A DNA stretch of 64,000 bases. It comes from Adiantum capillus-veneris. Its lineage: Eukaryota > Streptophyta > Polypodiopsida > Polypodiales > Pteridaceae. Both the position numbers and the translations under genes were made by a program. Under the pieces are notes generated by a model that did not search any database, was not told the DNA's origin, and worked only from the letters and a program-made list of their open reading frames with translations. Each line of letters opens with the position of its first letter. Positions within the stretch are counted from its first letter, which is position 1. Below, in pieces: positions 10,515-21,606 of the stretch. The stretch covers positions 119,007,873 to 119,071,872 of the forward strand of contig CM043947.1 in NCBI GenBank assembly GCA_014529385.2, in the 5' to 3' direction.

Positions 10515-13500
10515 TTCAGTGCCCGTCCTCGAGCACTGTTGAAAGGTGTCCGTAGAGACCGTGGAAGGTTTTTAATTGGTTGTTGATGGGCTGATTGTCT
10601 TCATTTGTCGTTGGATTTATTGATGAGGCTCAATCTATTGCAGCATCTTCATTGGTTTGAATATGTCTGATGTGAGAGATGATGTTGCATTTTTCCGTTG
10701 TAATAGCATAATGATGAGACTACTGTTTATTTATGAAAAGTATGTACAAGGGAAGTAGAATGATGAGGTTCTAAGTTAGGGTCTAATACCTGGATGACCA
10801 AAGGGTAAAAACCCAATGGAAAAAAAGTGCCTTTGCGATACACGCATTCTTGGAGTACTTATTTGCACTGGAAATATTAATAAAGTACTGAAGGGATTAT
10901 TTTCTGATAGATATGAAATTAAAGAGGCAACAAATATGAGAGGGTAGCATGATGGAATATTGGTTTGCCTATTGTAGTCCACTCAAGGTGCATAGGTGGA
11001 AGAAAAAAGAGTGTCTAATGCATATGTCCAATGATGGGACATCCTATATATGCATACACAGAAATGCATGAAAAACAATATGCTGTGCAAGTGAGATTTT
11101 GAGGGTTAAATCAGAAAGATGGTGTAGCTATAAAAGCATATGGCATGGCTTTGCAAGATCGCACCCCTTTAAGAATGGTTTTCGTTGACGAGGGTATGTG
11201 CTGTCATCTTACTGTGCACTGTGTGTGAGTGTTGGACTCTACGACACTCCACCAATTGTAGGCTAATAGACTTCGACTCTTATGCTCATCTCATCCAGCA
11301 TGAGCAACGCGGCTTAGATATGCTCAACTCTTCTAGCTTGAGTGTAAGCCAATAACTACGACTCTTAGCACAAAGTTTAATATGACTTGAAGTTTTGGGA
11401 CTAATGCTTTGCTAATTTTATGGCTCAACAACCCGATTTTGACTATGCCAAAGAGTGGTTTTTGCACCCTGGCGACTTGACTTTTTACATTCTTGAGCTT
11501 ACTACAAACATTTCTTTTGGTTAATTTTCTAATTTTTTGGTATTTTTAATGATTTTTTACGACTTTTTTGAGAAATTTTTGATTTTTAGGGAATTTTCTG
11601 TGAATTTTCTTTTTTTTTGTCTTTTTATGATTTTTAATGATTTTTTTCTAGAATTTTAGAATTTTTTTGATTTATTTTGATTTTTTCAGACGATTTTGGA
11701 TTTTCCTGTGAATTTTTTACAACTTTTTATGATTTTTTTGGTCACTTTTGATTTATATGTGAGTGTTTTTTATTTTTCTTCTGAATTATTGGCTTTTTAT
11801 TGATATTTTTGTGTGTTTTTTATTTTTTGTGAATTTTTCTAATTTTTTCGTGAATTTTTATAATTTTTCTAAGAAGTTCTTTTAATTTTTTATAAGTTTT
11901 TTTTTTCTTTTATATTTTTTTGGGGAATTTTTTTTCTTTTTTCTATTTTTTGGTAAAATTTTAACCCTTTTTTTCATTTTTATTTTTAAATTCTTTTTAT
12001 TTTTTTGTGATTCTTTTTTTAAAATTTATTTTAATCTCTTTTATTGATTTTTTAATCATATTTTTTTCTTTTTTGTGAGTTTTTAATGGGATTTTTGTTT
12101 TTTATTTAATTTTTGCATTTTGTGAATTTTTAATTTGTTTTTCTTATTTATTGGATTTTTTATTCTTGTTTTTGTTTTTTGAAATTGATTGATTGATTTT
12201 CTTTTTTTGTTATTGTTTTTTTGCTTTGTTTACTTTTTTTAAATTTAAAAAGAAACTTACCTATCACCTGCCTGCGCGTTGACGACTGCTGACAGCACGT
12301 GCGCGAGGCGGCAGCTGGCTCGTAGTGCGGGTCTGGCGGGTAGAGAGCGGGTACAGCACCTTGGCAGCGGCGAGAATTCCGAGGCTGGCTGCACATGCAT
12401 TTAATGAGCAGGGCTGTTGGCGTCTCATGGGGCAGCAGGGAACGAAGAGAGAGAGTGAGAGGGAGAGTAGGGGAGGGTGCACACGCAAGAGAGTGGGAAG
12501 AGAGAGAAAGAGTAGGTGAGCAGGGTGTGTGTGTGTGTGTGTGTGGCAAGGTAGAGTGTACGCACTGTGAGAGAAAGCGTGCAACAGCGGGCAGTACGGA
12601 GTTGGACCAGAGCTAGAAAAAATTACAGTTTTCCTAACCGAAGAAAACGAGGGCAAACACCGGTTTTTAGGTCAAAATTTAAAGCTTTTGCCGGTAATTA
12701 CACTAAAATCCGTGAAAATTTTTCCGTTTTCTTCAAGCCAAGCTCAAAATCTCAATGGGACTTTAGAATTTCGGCCAGTTAAATTACACTGGATCCTGGT
12801 TTGTTTTCTAACACTGGAGAGAGGGAAAGAGGAAGAGCGTCATAAGGCACGGTACCAAAGCCCGAAACAGCCTTTCTTTTATTTTTTTTATTTTTTTTTC
12901 AAATTTCCAAAAAATGCTAATAATGGCCGAAAATTAGCCGAAAACTCCAAAAATCGCCAGAAAATCCCAAAATTTTCCAAAAAAGTCCCAAAAACTCCCG
13001 GAAAATTCTAAGAATCTCAAAAAATTATTGTAATTCACAATCGAGCATTTCCGAAGCACAAAAGCACACCGAAAATAGCAGATTTTATCAAAAATGCGAT
13101 TTGCGACACAATCGTCAACCCGGTCCCCGAAAATAGCAAAACGCTCAGAACTCCACCATGGAGGGCACGAATGCAAACAAAATGATTCCGTGAATACGCA
13201 CACACAAAATAGCTCGTGAAGATTGCAAAATCAAATTTTTATGGAATTATCCAAAAATTCATGCAAAAATTAGCAAGCAATTGCAAAAATTATCCGAAAA
13301 ATACCCAAAATATTTCTACAAATTCTCCACACATTGGGAAATGGTGCAGCGAAATAAAATTGCACAAATCACATCAATTCAATTGCCAACAATTTTATCA
13401 ATAAAATCAACATTCGGCAATTAAACCGGGAAAATTATCGGCAAAAATAGGTCAAAAATCCCTGTTTTGAGCACAAAAACGCAGCATTTCATCATTACAC

Positions 13501-14374
13501 ACATCATTTATGGAATCAATACATTGAATTAACCATGCAAATTACACACTTTTTAGGCATACACTAAAAAATTGGCAGTTTTTGCCAATCTTTAGGTGCG
13601 CACACAAAAGGGTGAAATTTGTCGAATTTGCAATATGACTTCACAAATCAATAGTTGGGCATGTGCAGTACAACACATATCAATCATCACAATTCACAAA
13701 TCATAACGCACACATTGATTTCTAGGTGCTCAAACATGGGCAAAATAGTGCACACACACCTAAAATTAGCATACACACACTCAATTAAAATGCACACACA
13801 CTTGAAATTAGTGCACACACACCTAAAATTGACCATCCAAGCATGCAGTCAACTCAATTAAGCACCCAATTAGCAACGCATATTCATCAATTAGCAATTG
13901 AAACTTATCAAATTCATGCCCGCCAATTCTTAAAAATTTCGGCATTATGACGGCGTGAAAATGAAAAATCGCAAAATTTTCCATCCCTAACATCAACATT
14001 GCATTGCATCAACATAGCATAGCATTACATTGCATCTTGGTGGGATATCTACACAATTCTACACATCTCTAGATTCTAAGGAGGTTGAGAATACCACTTT
14101 AATTACCTTTCCGTTGAAGATCAATTGGATGGTCGATTGCTCCAATCCTTTATAGCACATTAGTAAGTTAGCAAAAATTAGTCAAATTAGCAAAGGGTTT
14201 GAGAAATTAGTGTGTGTAAACACACAATTGGCAAGATATGGTCACACATTAGGGAATTATGAACACAATGCTTCATGCACACACATTCAAAATCCACAAA
14301 TTATAAACACACAAGTGAAATTAATGAGGGAATGCATTCGGTTATGCCACAATTACACTAGCGTAGGCCATCAT
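10515..14374 (-). other. Interior of the nested element, no coding capacity
   Basis: About 3.9 kb without a retroelement protein domain in any frame. 11480-12240 is extremely T-rich on the plus strand (A-rich on the element's sense strand), with phrases like GATTTTTTAATGATTTTT. 12260-12560 is GC-richer with a GAGAGA run and a short TG run. 12890-14340 is A-rich with many CCAAAAATT, CACACACTT and AATTAGCA phrases, which look like decayed short-period repeats. Open frames in the 12.2-12.7 kb segment are products of the simple repeats. Confidence 0.7.
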
Positions 14375-14390
14375 CCCGAAAACGGCGCCA
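14375..14390 (-). other. Primer-binding site, tRNA-Asp type
   Basis: On the minus strand TGGCGCCGTTTTCGGG starts two bases inside the LTR. TGGCGCCGTTGCCGGGG is complementary to the 3' end of tRNA-Asp and is common in plant gypsy elements. The two differ at only a few bases. Confidence 0.85.
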
Positions 14391-14392
14391 AA

Positions 14393-15311
14393 TGTTGGGG
14401 ATCCCATCGTTGCAATAGCTCCAATGACCAACAAAATTATCAATCCGGAGGGATGAGCTACCCGGCTAGGGCATGGAAACACTCACACGGTTAGTGAGCT
14501 AATCGTGGCAACACAAATGGTTAACTCTACGAGGTGAGCTTCTCGGCCTATGGAGGAGCTAAGCTGCAATGAAGGGCAATCTCCATATCCATTTCTCTTC
14601 ACCTCTAATCAACCCAATCACACACACTACGATTGCAAGACACACACAACACTAATCCTATCATGCAACACACTAACTGCAAGCACACACACATAGATCT
14701 ATCGAGCACCACACTCCAATCAAACCTACATGCACACACAAGAAAAAGAGGACAATCACACAAGATTAGAGAGGGATTAACCACTAGTTAGTTAAGATCT
14801 AGTTAATCTAAGCATCATAGGCAATCATAAGAAGTAAGAGAGAGGCCTAGTGAGAGAGAATGAATCATTGATTAGTGTTAATCAAGTTTCATGAGCAAGG
14901 AGAAGCTCAAGGACTCCATAGCCACACACCTCAAGAGCTCTCACCAAAGAGTGCTCTCAACAAATGACTTGAGAATCCTAATTTCTTTTACACACTGCCT
15001 TATATGCCTAGGTTGAAAATATGCAATGTTCGCGCGCCCAAGGCCTTTAGGGCTCACCACTTACTGAATCTGCAACCTAAGCACAATAAGTGATCTATTC
15101 TTTACAACTTGGAACTCCCATTGAACCCGTAACACATTATAAATATTACAATGGCTTGAAATAAATCGGGAATTCACAATACGTGACCATTTTGGGAAAG
15201 CGTAAAAAATGTGTAATTCCAATCTTTACTGCTTTGCATTCATCCTCGATGTGCATTCATACGTCTTTGGTCTTTAGCAGCTTCTGTTAACTGACGTTGG
15301 CTCAGTTAACA
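14393..15311 (-). repeat. 5' LTR of the nested antisense element
   Basis: 919 bp, starting TGTTGGGGATCCC and ending CAGTTAACA on the plus strand, followed by the GCCGA duplication. It is the better preserved LTR and shows the empty site for the MITE found in its partner. Confidence 0.93.
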
Positions 15312-16341
15312 GCCGACATTAAGGGTAGCACAGAATCTTGAGTGGACTGAACATGAATTGTCAGAAAGACTTGAAGATTTGGAAAAGCTAGACGAGCAAA
15401 GGCTAACTGCTATAGCTCATATCTATGCACAAAAGCGGAAACAAGAACTTTTTTTTTATTCCCACTTAATCACAAAAATCTTCAAGAAAGGGGACTTAGT
15501 TCAAGTGTATTCCCTTAAGCAACACATTTCCAAGTTTAAGAAAAAGGAAAACGGACCATTTATCGTTGAAGATGTATCTCTCAGTGGAGCAGTAAAATTG
15601 TCCACCCTAGATGGTGAACCAATGGCTAATTGTATTAGTGGACGTCATTTAAAGAAATACAATTTGCCACTAACCAATGAATTTCTAGAGAGAATGCATG
15701 TAGCAAAACAAAGAAAGATCAAACGACAACAAGTTATTGATGAAGCCCAAGAGGAAGCTAGGCTTTGGCTACTCAAGTGGAAAGCTGCTCTCAAGAATCA
15801 ACAGATACCGATTCCCATCAACACTTTGGAAATAGATGATCGACAATGGGAATTACCTAAAGACACAGTTTCAATAGATAATGACTGGTTAGATGGAATG
15901 GATCTACGCATTAAAGTAGAACTCAACAATCATAGCACCAATGCTTTGGTCGACATAGGAGCTCGAGTGAATGCAGTCAGTTATTCCACATACAAGAAGG
16001 AAACAAGTCAAGCATTGACGGCAGGAATAGCGACAATCAAAGGATGCAACAAGAATCCAACTCCAACATTGGGAGTAGTCAACTTGAACGTGATAGTACA
16101 TGGATGTTCATGTCCTCATCAGTTTGTATGCTTACCAGATGAACACATGAATGAGACGATGATTCTTGGAATTCCCTGGATGCGTACATACAAAGCAGTA
16201 CCAGATTGGGATATGAATCAACTAAAGCTATCACCTAAAGGAGGGCAATTCATTGTGCCAATTGAACCAAGCAAGGAGGAATGGAAAAGAAGCAATCAAC
16301 AGACCAATCCACAAAGCCAATCTTCTCCATCCCCTCGATAA
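15312..16341 (+). pseudogene. pol: Ty3/gypsy integrase C-terminus followed by a retropepsin-like domain
   Basis: This resumes the integrase frame broken at 9127, open from about 15313. Counted from the ATG at 15358 (327 codons), residues 44-101 form the C-terminal GPY/F-type module: KKGDLVQVYSLK, KKENGPFIVED, then GRHLKKYNLP. A basic helical linker follows at about 105-150. Residues 185-295 look like an aspartic protease: a strand DLRIKVELN, the active-site loop ALVDIGARVNAVS (D-I-G-A for the usual D-T/S-G-A), and ILGIPWM for the ILGxDWL motif near its end. In the usual gypsy order protease precedes RT; here it follows integrase in the same frame. Asp199 is kept, while Thr/Ser is Ile. There is no protease upstream, although that region is deleted. 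Confidence 0.82.
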
Positions 16342-16962
16342 TCAAACGCTACATATAGCATGCAAGGAGTCAGACAGATTTGGGTACCAAAAGCACAGCT
16401 TAAGGATAAACCGATTCAAATCTGGATGCCTAAAAACTTCACCGACAAAACAAAAGAAGGTTCCAAGGATTCGAACACAGAGACGAGCATCTCCGAGCAA
16501 GGAACCTAACATGAAAATGGTTTGGAAGAAAAGGGAGTACTTATCTTCTCCACAACCCGCGAAACCAATCAAGCAATGGCGAGTTAAGTCTCAACAGACT
16601 CCACCACACCATGCAGCACCAAGCCGACCAAGTTACCAATGGCGAGAAAAATCTCGACAACAGTCAAAAGTGCTACCAACGGCTCAAGCAGTCAAAGTGC
16701 TAAAGCACCCCGATGGTACAATCAAACAGAGAGCACAAGAGCTACAAGATTTGCTCTTTGGAAGACATCAGCAGCAAACCTCGACATCGTAAACCTTGAG
16801 TTAATTAGTCAAGACCCAACATTTGCACAACATATTGGTATGAATTGCATTGATCTTCATATCATGGTAGAGCCAATCACGGCTATGCATAGACACAATT
16901 GTTCAAGCCATGCACACAATCGTTCCAGAGTACCCCATCTAGGAGGGGTGGAAGGGTACTAA
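16342..16962 (+). pseudogene. Low-complexity C-terminal tail of element A polyprotein
   Basis: After the stop at 16339-16341 the same region keeps a protein-like character in shifting frames. Readable pieces are IWVPKAQLKDKPIQIWMPK, QWRVKSQQTPPHH and QWREKSRQQSK, a repeat-like basic and Gln-rich tail, then an ISQDPTFAQHIG stretch ending at 16962. No domain is recognised. It is probably the decayed end of the polyprotein or a small extra ORF. Confidence 0.45.
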
Positions 16963-17010
16963 GTACTAAGTAATTAAGGGCAATGTTTGAAGAGGGAGGA
17001 AAAAGTTCTA

Positions 17011-17727
17011 TGTTAACGTGTGATTTTTTGCAAAATTACCTAATAAATCCCTTATAATTCATCATCGAGGAAAAATTCACTGATAATATCTTCCCGATGA
17101 GTGTAAATAGTGTATATACTATCAGAAAATAATCAAATATAGTCCTTTTTGGGATATTTTTCATCATTTTTGTTGATAAGGAGGCTTAAAAATGGAGAAA
17201 TCCAACAAAAAACAATAAAGCTGTGTTTTTCAAGGGATTTTATTAATTATTGGATTTTTACTTTACTCTTTTGAGCATTTTGCTATTTTCTTTGATTTTT
17301 TCTAATAAACATGTCAAAATTAATAAATAAATAGCAAGGAAGCTCATATGTAAAAATGGAAAATACGATGGTGATTAGAAAGATAAGACGGACAAGTACA
17401 AAAATTTTCAATGAAATCAGAAGATGGAAGCAGGAAGCCTAAATTAGGCGGCCATGCCTACTTTTGCAAAATTCTTGCAGAATGAGCTACAAGAATCCGA
17501 TCAAAGAAATTTTTGAGTCTAACATAGATTTCACGGCCTAGTAGGACTAAGGGGGGAATCTGGGGAAATTTGGTTCAGGAAGTCCGGGTATAAATATCCA
17601 AGGTAGGCTAAAACCACCTCATTTCCACTTGGAGCCTTTGCAGAGAGAGATTTCGATCTCTTTCGTGGGACATTTCCAGAGCCCACAGTTGACCATTTTC
17701 AGCGCCATCTCACACGAGACGTGAGGG
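17011..17727 (+). mobile_element. Probable LTR or promoter block between elements A and B
   Basis: A purine run (GAAGAGGGAGGAAAAAG, about 16987-17003) resembles a polypurine tract and is followed by TGTTAACGTGTG at 17011. A TATA box, GTATAAATATCC, lies at 17588-17599. About 110 bp further on comes a CT/GA-rich leader and a splice-donor-like GGGGTAAGTTC at 17726. This is the order expected for U3-R-U5-leader. No matching second LTR was found in the window and the 3' LTR edge is not defined, so the call rests on layout only. Confidence 0.42.
17589..17597 (+). promoter_or_regulatory. TATA box of the LTR-like block
   Basis: TATAAATAT within GGGTATAAATATCCAAGG, followed by an AT-poorer leader that ends in a splice-donor-like site. 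Strong match by sequence, but transcription is inferred only. Confidence 0.5.
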
Positions 17728-19170
17728 GTAAGTTCTTTACTCGATAATGATCCATTTTGTACGGTCAGTAGCTAGTCTAAAGCCTTAGAAAAAACCCCAG
17801 AAATCGAGCAGTGCACGAAGACCTATGACCTAAAACTGACCATAGCGGCCTGACAGCTTGACCAAATCGGATGAGATTAGAACCATAGCATGCCCTAACA
17901 TAGTAGAACCTTTCTATACCATCAGATGACCATTCGGCTGGGGTCGGTTGGGGTCAAGGGTGTCCCCAGTAGAAAACTTAGGTTTTTGGAAAATGCCTGA
18001 ATTCCGACTTGACTCCACAGATGGCTTGCTAATGAGGTCTATATACAATGTATATGATTGGTTTGTTGAAATCCATCAAGCAAAGCCCTCGAAAAACAAA
18101 AAATGGCTCGAAGGTTACAAAGCTTCAAATTCGACATACGAGGCCAAACTGACTCCAAATGAGCCAGAATTGGACAGATTGCTTCACGACTATGTTACGG
18201 ACAAGTCCAAAGCCTCAAAGTTGACCGACCAACCCAACAGATAGAGTAGCCATAAAAAACGATGATTTCAAAGTCGACATAGCACAAAGTGATGCTGGCA
18301 TGACTAAACTTGACCAAATGCAATTTAGGATTGGTATAGGTGTATGAAACATGTCTAGCTCAAAATTTGTAGGTTTTGCAAAGTTTTTTTCACTGTAGTT
18401 AATAATCACGATTATTTACTTTTGCATCAGTTTTGCTTGGATATTGTCAAATCACCTCACCTATCATGTGTACACACCCATTACATGCCAAAAATCAAGT
18501 ATGAGCCAAAATGACCACCTATTACTTGTGAAATTGCCAAAAAACACAAAGAAGTCTTTGCAAGCCAAAATTTGGGTAATGAACAACTTTTCTTGATCCA
18601 AATCACCTCATATCTCATATCCAAGGTCTATACCATGCCTAGAACCAATTCTACCAAAATATGTCAATTTTGAAAGAAAAGTTAATAATCGCGATTATTT
18701 ACTTTTTGGTCAAAATTAGGAAATTTTGATATTTTGCCATCATACATCCAAAGTACATGTTGTGATAAGCCCACTAGCCAACTTTGAATCAATTTGGAGT
18801 TCAAAATCTCAAATTCCTTTATATCTACTGTTTTAGAGACTTAAAGCCAAAATCTGGTACTAGTTTCACCCCGTGCATCCAAATGAGCCCATAATTCACT
18901 GAGAGCATGTATTTGGTATATACTTCAAGCCTATAAAGCCAAGTTTGCAAAAAGTTGGAAATTTTCCTCTACTGTAAATAATCGCGATTATTTACTTTGG
19001 TTGCAAATTTTTGTTTTGACCATACAGTTTTATTCCTTGCATGATTTTATGCATCTTTGCTTGTTCAAAAATTGATTTGAAACAATTTGGACATTGTCAG
19101 TAGTCTAAAAGGACATTCAAGAGAAAAATCCAACAAATCTGCTAACTTTGCACTCTATTCATTGAACAGG
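17728..19170 (+). repeat. Leader intron of unit B with three 22-bp palindromes
   Basis: It starts at a GGTAAGTTC donor and ends at a TTCATTGAACAGG acceptor-like site near 19169, just before the first ATG of unit B. Palindromes of 22 bp occur at 18398, 18681 and 18974, spaced 283 and 293 bp; the last is perfect. The DNA between them is unlike the 4.1-5.5 kb array in detail but has the same composition and the same spacing. A further half-palindrome lies at about 25443 in the leader after the next LTR. Confidence 0.65.
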
Positions 19171-19174
19171 AGCA

Positions 19175-20102
19175 ATGCAAGCAGTAGAGAGGGCCAAGAA
19201 GAAGCTAAACCAAAAAGAAAAACTACAAGAACTACCTGCGTATCAACTAGACCCCGAGTCGGTCAAAGCAGCAAAGGCATCTTACCTTTCTAGAGAATAG
19301 CCGGAAGAGCGCCACACTACGGTCTTCACTGGTAGGTTCAAGAGTGAAGAGGGGCATCAGGTGGAGTTCCAACTCCTGCCCAAAGAAGTCTATGATGTAG
19401 CTGCCAAGCCAGAGACAAAACAGGCTAACCGTAGGTTGGGGCTCAAGCATTTCTACGAACAAGAGCCTTGCGAAGTGGACTTCCAGAAAGCTTACGAGCT
19501 TCTACCTTCTATCCACCATCAAAGATGAAGGAACCACACAAATGTCCGACACCCAAGGGAACAAGGTCGAGGTAGTAATCACAAAAGAGATAGTGGCAGA
19601 GGCACTCAGATTGCCCATTGAAGGAATGACCATGCGGGGAAGAGACAGGAAAACTGCAGGCACATTTACCAAGGAGACAACCACGGCTACATTCGTCAAT
19701 CTTATCCACAATCAGGTGGAAGAGCCAGTCCGTTTGTACCATCAACACTTCCATTTTCTGGCAAAAAGGCCACCAAGGTACACTACACCAAATCACGCCG
19801 TGGCCACCACCTTCACTCAGGTTCTTAAGTCGACAAGAAGACAACCCATGGACCACGCGCAGTTTGTCTTGACAACCTTGAAGGGCACCAAGAAGGAAGG
19901 CAAAATCACATACTTGGGTGTGCCAGAGGGGTTGACTAGAATAGCGTATCATGCCATCGGCATGGCCGACAACCTACCGCCTGCCTCTGATCAGAATACA
20001 TGGATTTTGGCAGCACAACCCTCTCCACGAGCTACAAGGTCAGGTAAAAGGTCACAGAAATCAGATGATGAGTCAGCTGACAACTCACCAGAACGGCAGT
20101 AG
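19175..20102 (+). pseudogene. Unit B protein 1, N-terminal part, unknown family
   Basis: From the ATG at 19175 the frame gives AMQAVERAKKKLNQKEKLQ, a stop at 19298, then LKHFYEQEPCEVDFQKAYE. It shifts frame near 19510 into DTQGNKVEVVITKEIVAEA-LRLPIEG and FVNLIHNQVEEPVRLYHQHF. The pattern of an FY-containing helix followed by a strand and LxLPxEG resembles the plant-specific transposon protein domain found in gag-like ORFs of some plant retroelements. That link is by eye only. A second frame change near 20095 leads into the charged coiled-coil part. No polymerase is present in the unit. Confidence 0.5.
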
Positions 20103-21606
20103 CGAGAGCTCTGACAACGAAGAAAAGAGAGCTCGGAGAGAAGAGATGAAAAGGAAAGCTGTGGCTGCACACCAAGAGCAGCCAACTCAAAAACAAGCGC
20201 GTTTTGAAAGAGAAAAACAGGCTTACCAGCGCAGTAGGCAAGCACAAGGGAAGGACCCAAAAAAGTGGGTACCCACAGGACTGAAAGGACCTCGAACAAA
20301 GCATCATACCAGAAAAGAGGTAGATGATCCAATAGAATATTTAGAAAGAATGTACCAAGAGGCCGAAGCCCTAAAGTTGAAAGAGGTAGAAGAAGCTGCA
20401 AAGAAAGCCAAGGAAGCGGAAGACCAAAGGCAAGCCGAGGAGACGGCTAGCCAAGAGCAATGCCATGGATCTCCCCAACCCACCTCACCCCGAAACAACA
20501 AGACTATCCCATGCCTAGCCCACCACCATCACCAGCAGGCAAAGATACCAATGAAGAAACAGAGCCAGAATCTACACAAGAAGCTGACCACCCTACGGAC
20601 AAAAGAAAAAAAAGCCGAGCCAGAATCGGAGCAGGTAACAGACGAGACTCAAAATCCGGAAGAGGATAAGACAAGTCAATCACAACAAGAAACTGATAAG
20701 GAAGCAGATGTAGAAAAAGAGACTACCACTACACATGAGAAGGAGCCCAAGCCAGAGAAGGAAGAAAGGCCGGCACCTGAAGAGACAGCAAGGGTTAAGA
20801 CAACACTATCCACTTCTATTCAACCAAAAACTGCCAAGGCATCAAAGCCTCAGGATGGCCAAGAAGAAGACCGACCATCTACCTCCACAAAAGAACCACC
20901 AGCAATTACGATGCAGCAAGAAGCAACACACGAGGCTGCAGGCACATCCCAACTGGCACGACAGGAGGAGTGGCAGTCAAATGATTAAGTAATAATACAG
21001 GTCAATGAATATACACGTCAGATGCAGGAAATGATGGAGAGACTCCGTTCAGCAGCTTTAAACCGCAGCACAAAGGCCAAGGAACTGGAAATGGTGATCG
21101 ACGCTCTTCAAGGAGAGCTAGAAGATAGGATGACTATCATCACTGATCTCAAAAGGCAAGTGCAACAGCTGAAGGCAGAAGTGCAACAACATCAAATAGC
21201 CAAGGATAAACAACAAAAAGAAATGGAGGAGTTAGGTGATCTCCTCACCAAATTATATGATGCCTGCGAGGTAAAAGACGAGCAGTTGAGAGAAGTCATG
21301 AATGAACTTCTTACGACCTCTCTGTCAGCTCAAAGAATTCAAGTGCAGTTAGATGTTGCCAATGCTTCTCTGCAATATTCTGAACAGAGAATCAATGATC
21401 AAGCCATTTTCTTATGGCAAATCAGAGAAAACCCAGCCGTGGCCTCGATCAAGGGAACTGATGAAGTGTACAAGGCACTTGAAAAGAAAAATAAAGACCT
21501 AGAACTGGAATTAAAGCTTGAACAATCACATCGCAGAGACCTGGCATTGATGTGGGTTCAAAGAGAGGAGGAGCTCCTAAAGGAGAAAGCAGAACTCAAG
21601 CGGTGA
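19951..21606 (+). pseudogene. Unit B protein 1, charged and coiled-coil part
   Basis: One frame from about 20095 to 21606 with a single in-frame TAA at 20986-20988. It encodes a very charged low-complexity region (KEAEDQRQAEET, EKEPKPEKEERPAPEET). A long heptad-rich coiled coil follows from about 21040 (LRSAALNRSTKAKELEMV, DLKRQVQQLKAEVQQHQ, KKNKDLELELKLEQSH). The frame ends at CG|GTGAGT, a good splice donor, so the protein probably continued in a downstream exon near 23676. The coiled coil suggests self-assembly, but the role is unknown. No catalytic motif was seen. Confidence 0.6.

Larger units (their letters stand above)
9128..15311 (-). mobile_element. Nested non-autonomous LTR retrotransposon (LARD-like), antisense to its host element
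   Basis: The unit is bounded by two LTRs (9128-10499 and 14393-15311) and a GCCGA duplication, inside the integrase gene of element A. The primer site on the minus strand at 14375-14390 reads TGGCGCCGTTTTCGGG, matching the 3' end of plant tRNA-Asp apart from a few bases. The polypurine tract lies at 10500-10514 on the minus strand (AGGAAGGGGGAAA). Both place the element in minus orientation. The 3.9-kb interior has no Gag, RT or integrase, so it must have been moved by another element's proteins. About 8 differences in the first 220 bp of the LTRs suggest a moderately young insertion. Confidence 0.92.

Noticed and set aside
12160-12656. Two minus-strand frames of about 130 codons
   Set aside because: They cross a GAGA/TG simple-repeat stretch inside a non-coding LTR element. 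There is no domain, and the frames overlap each other.
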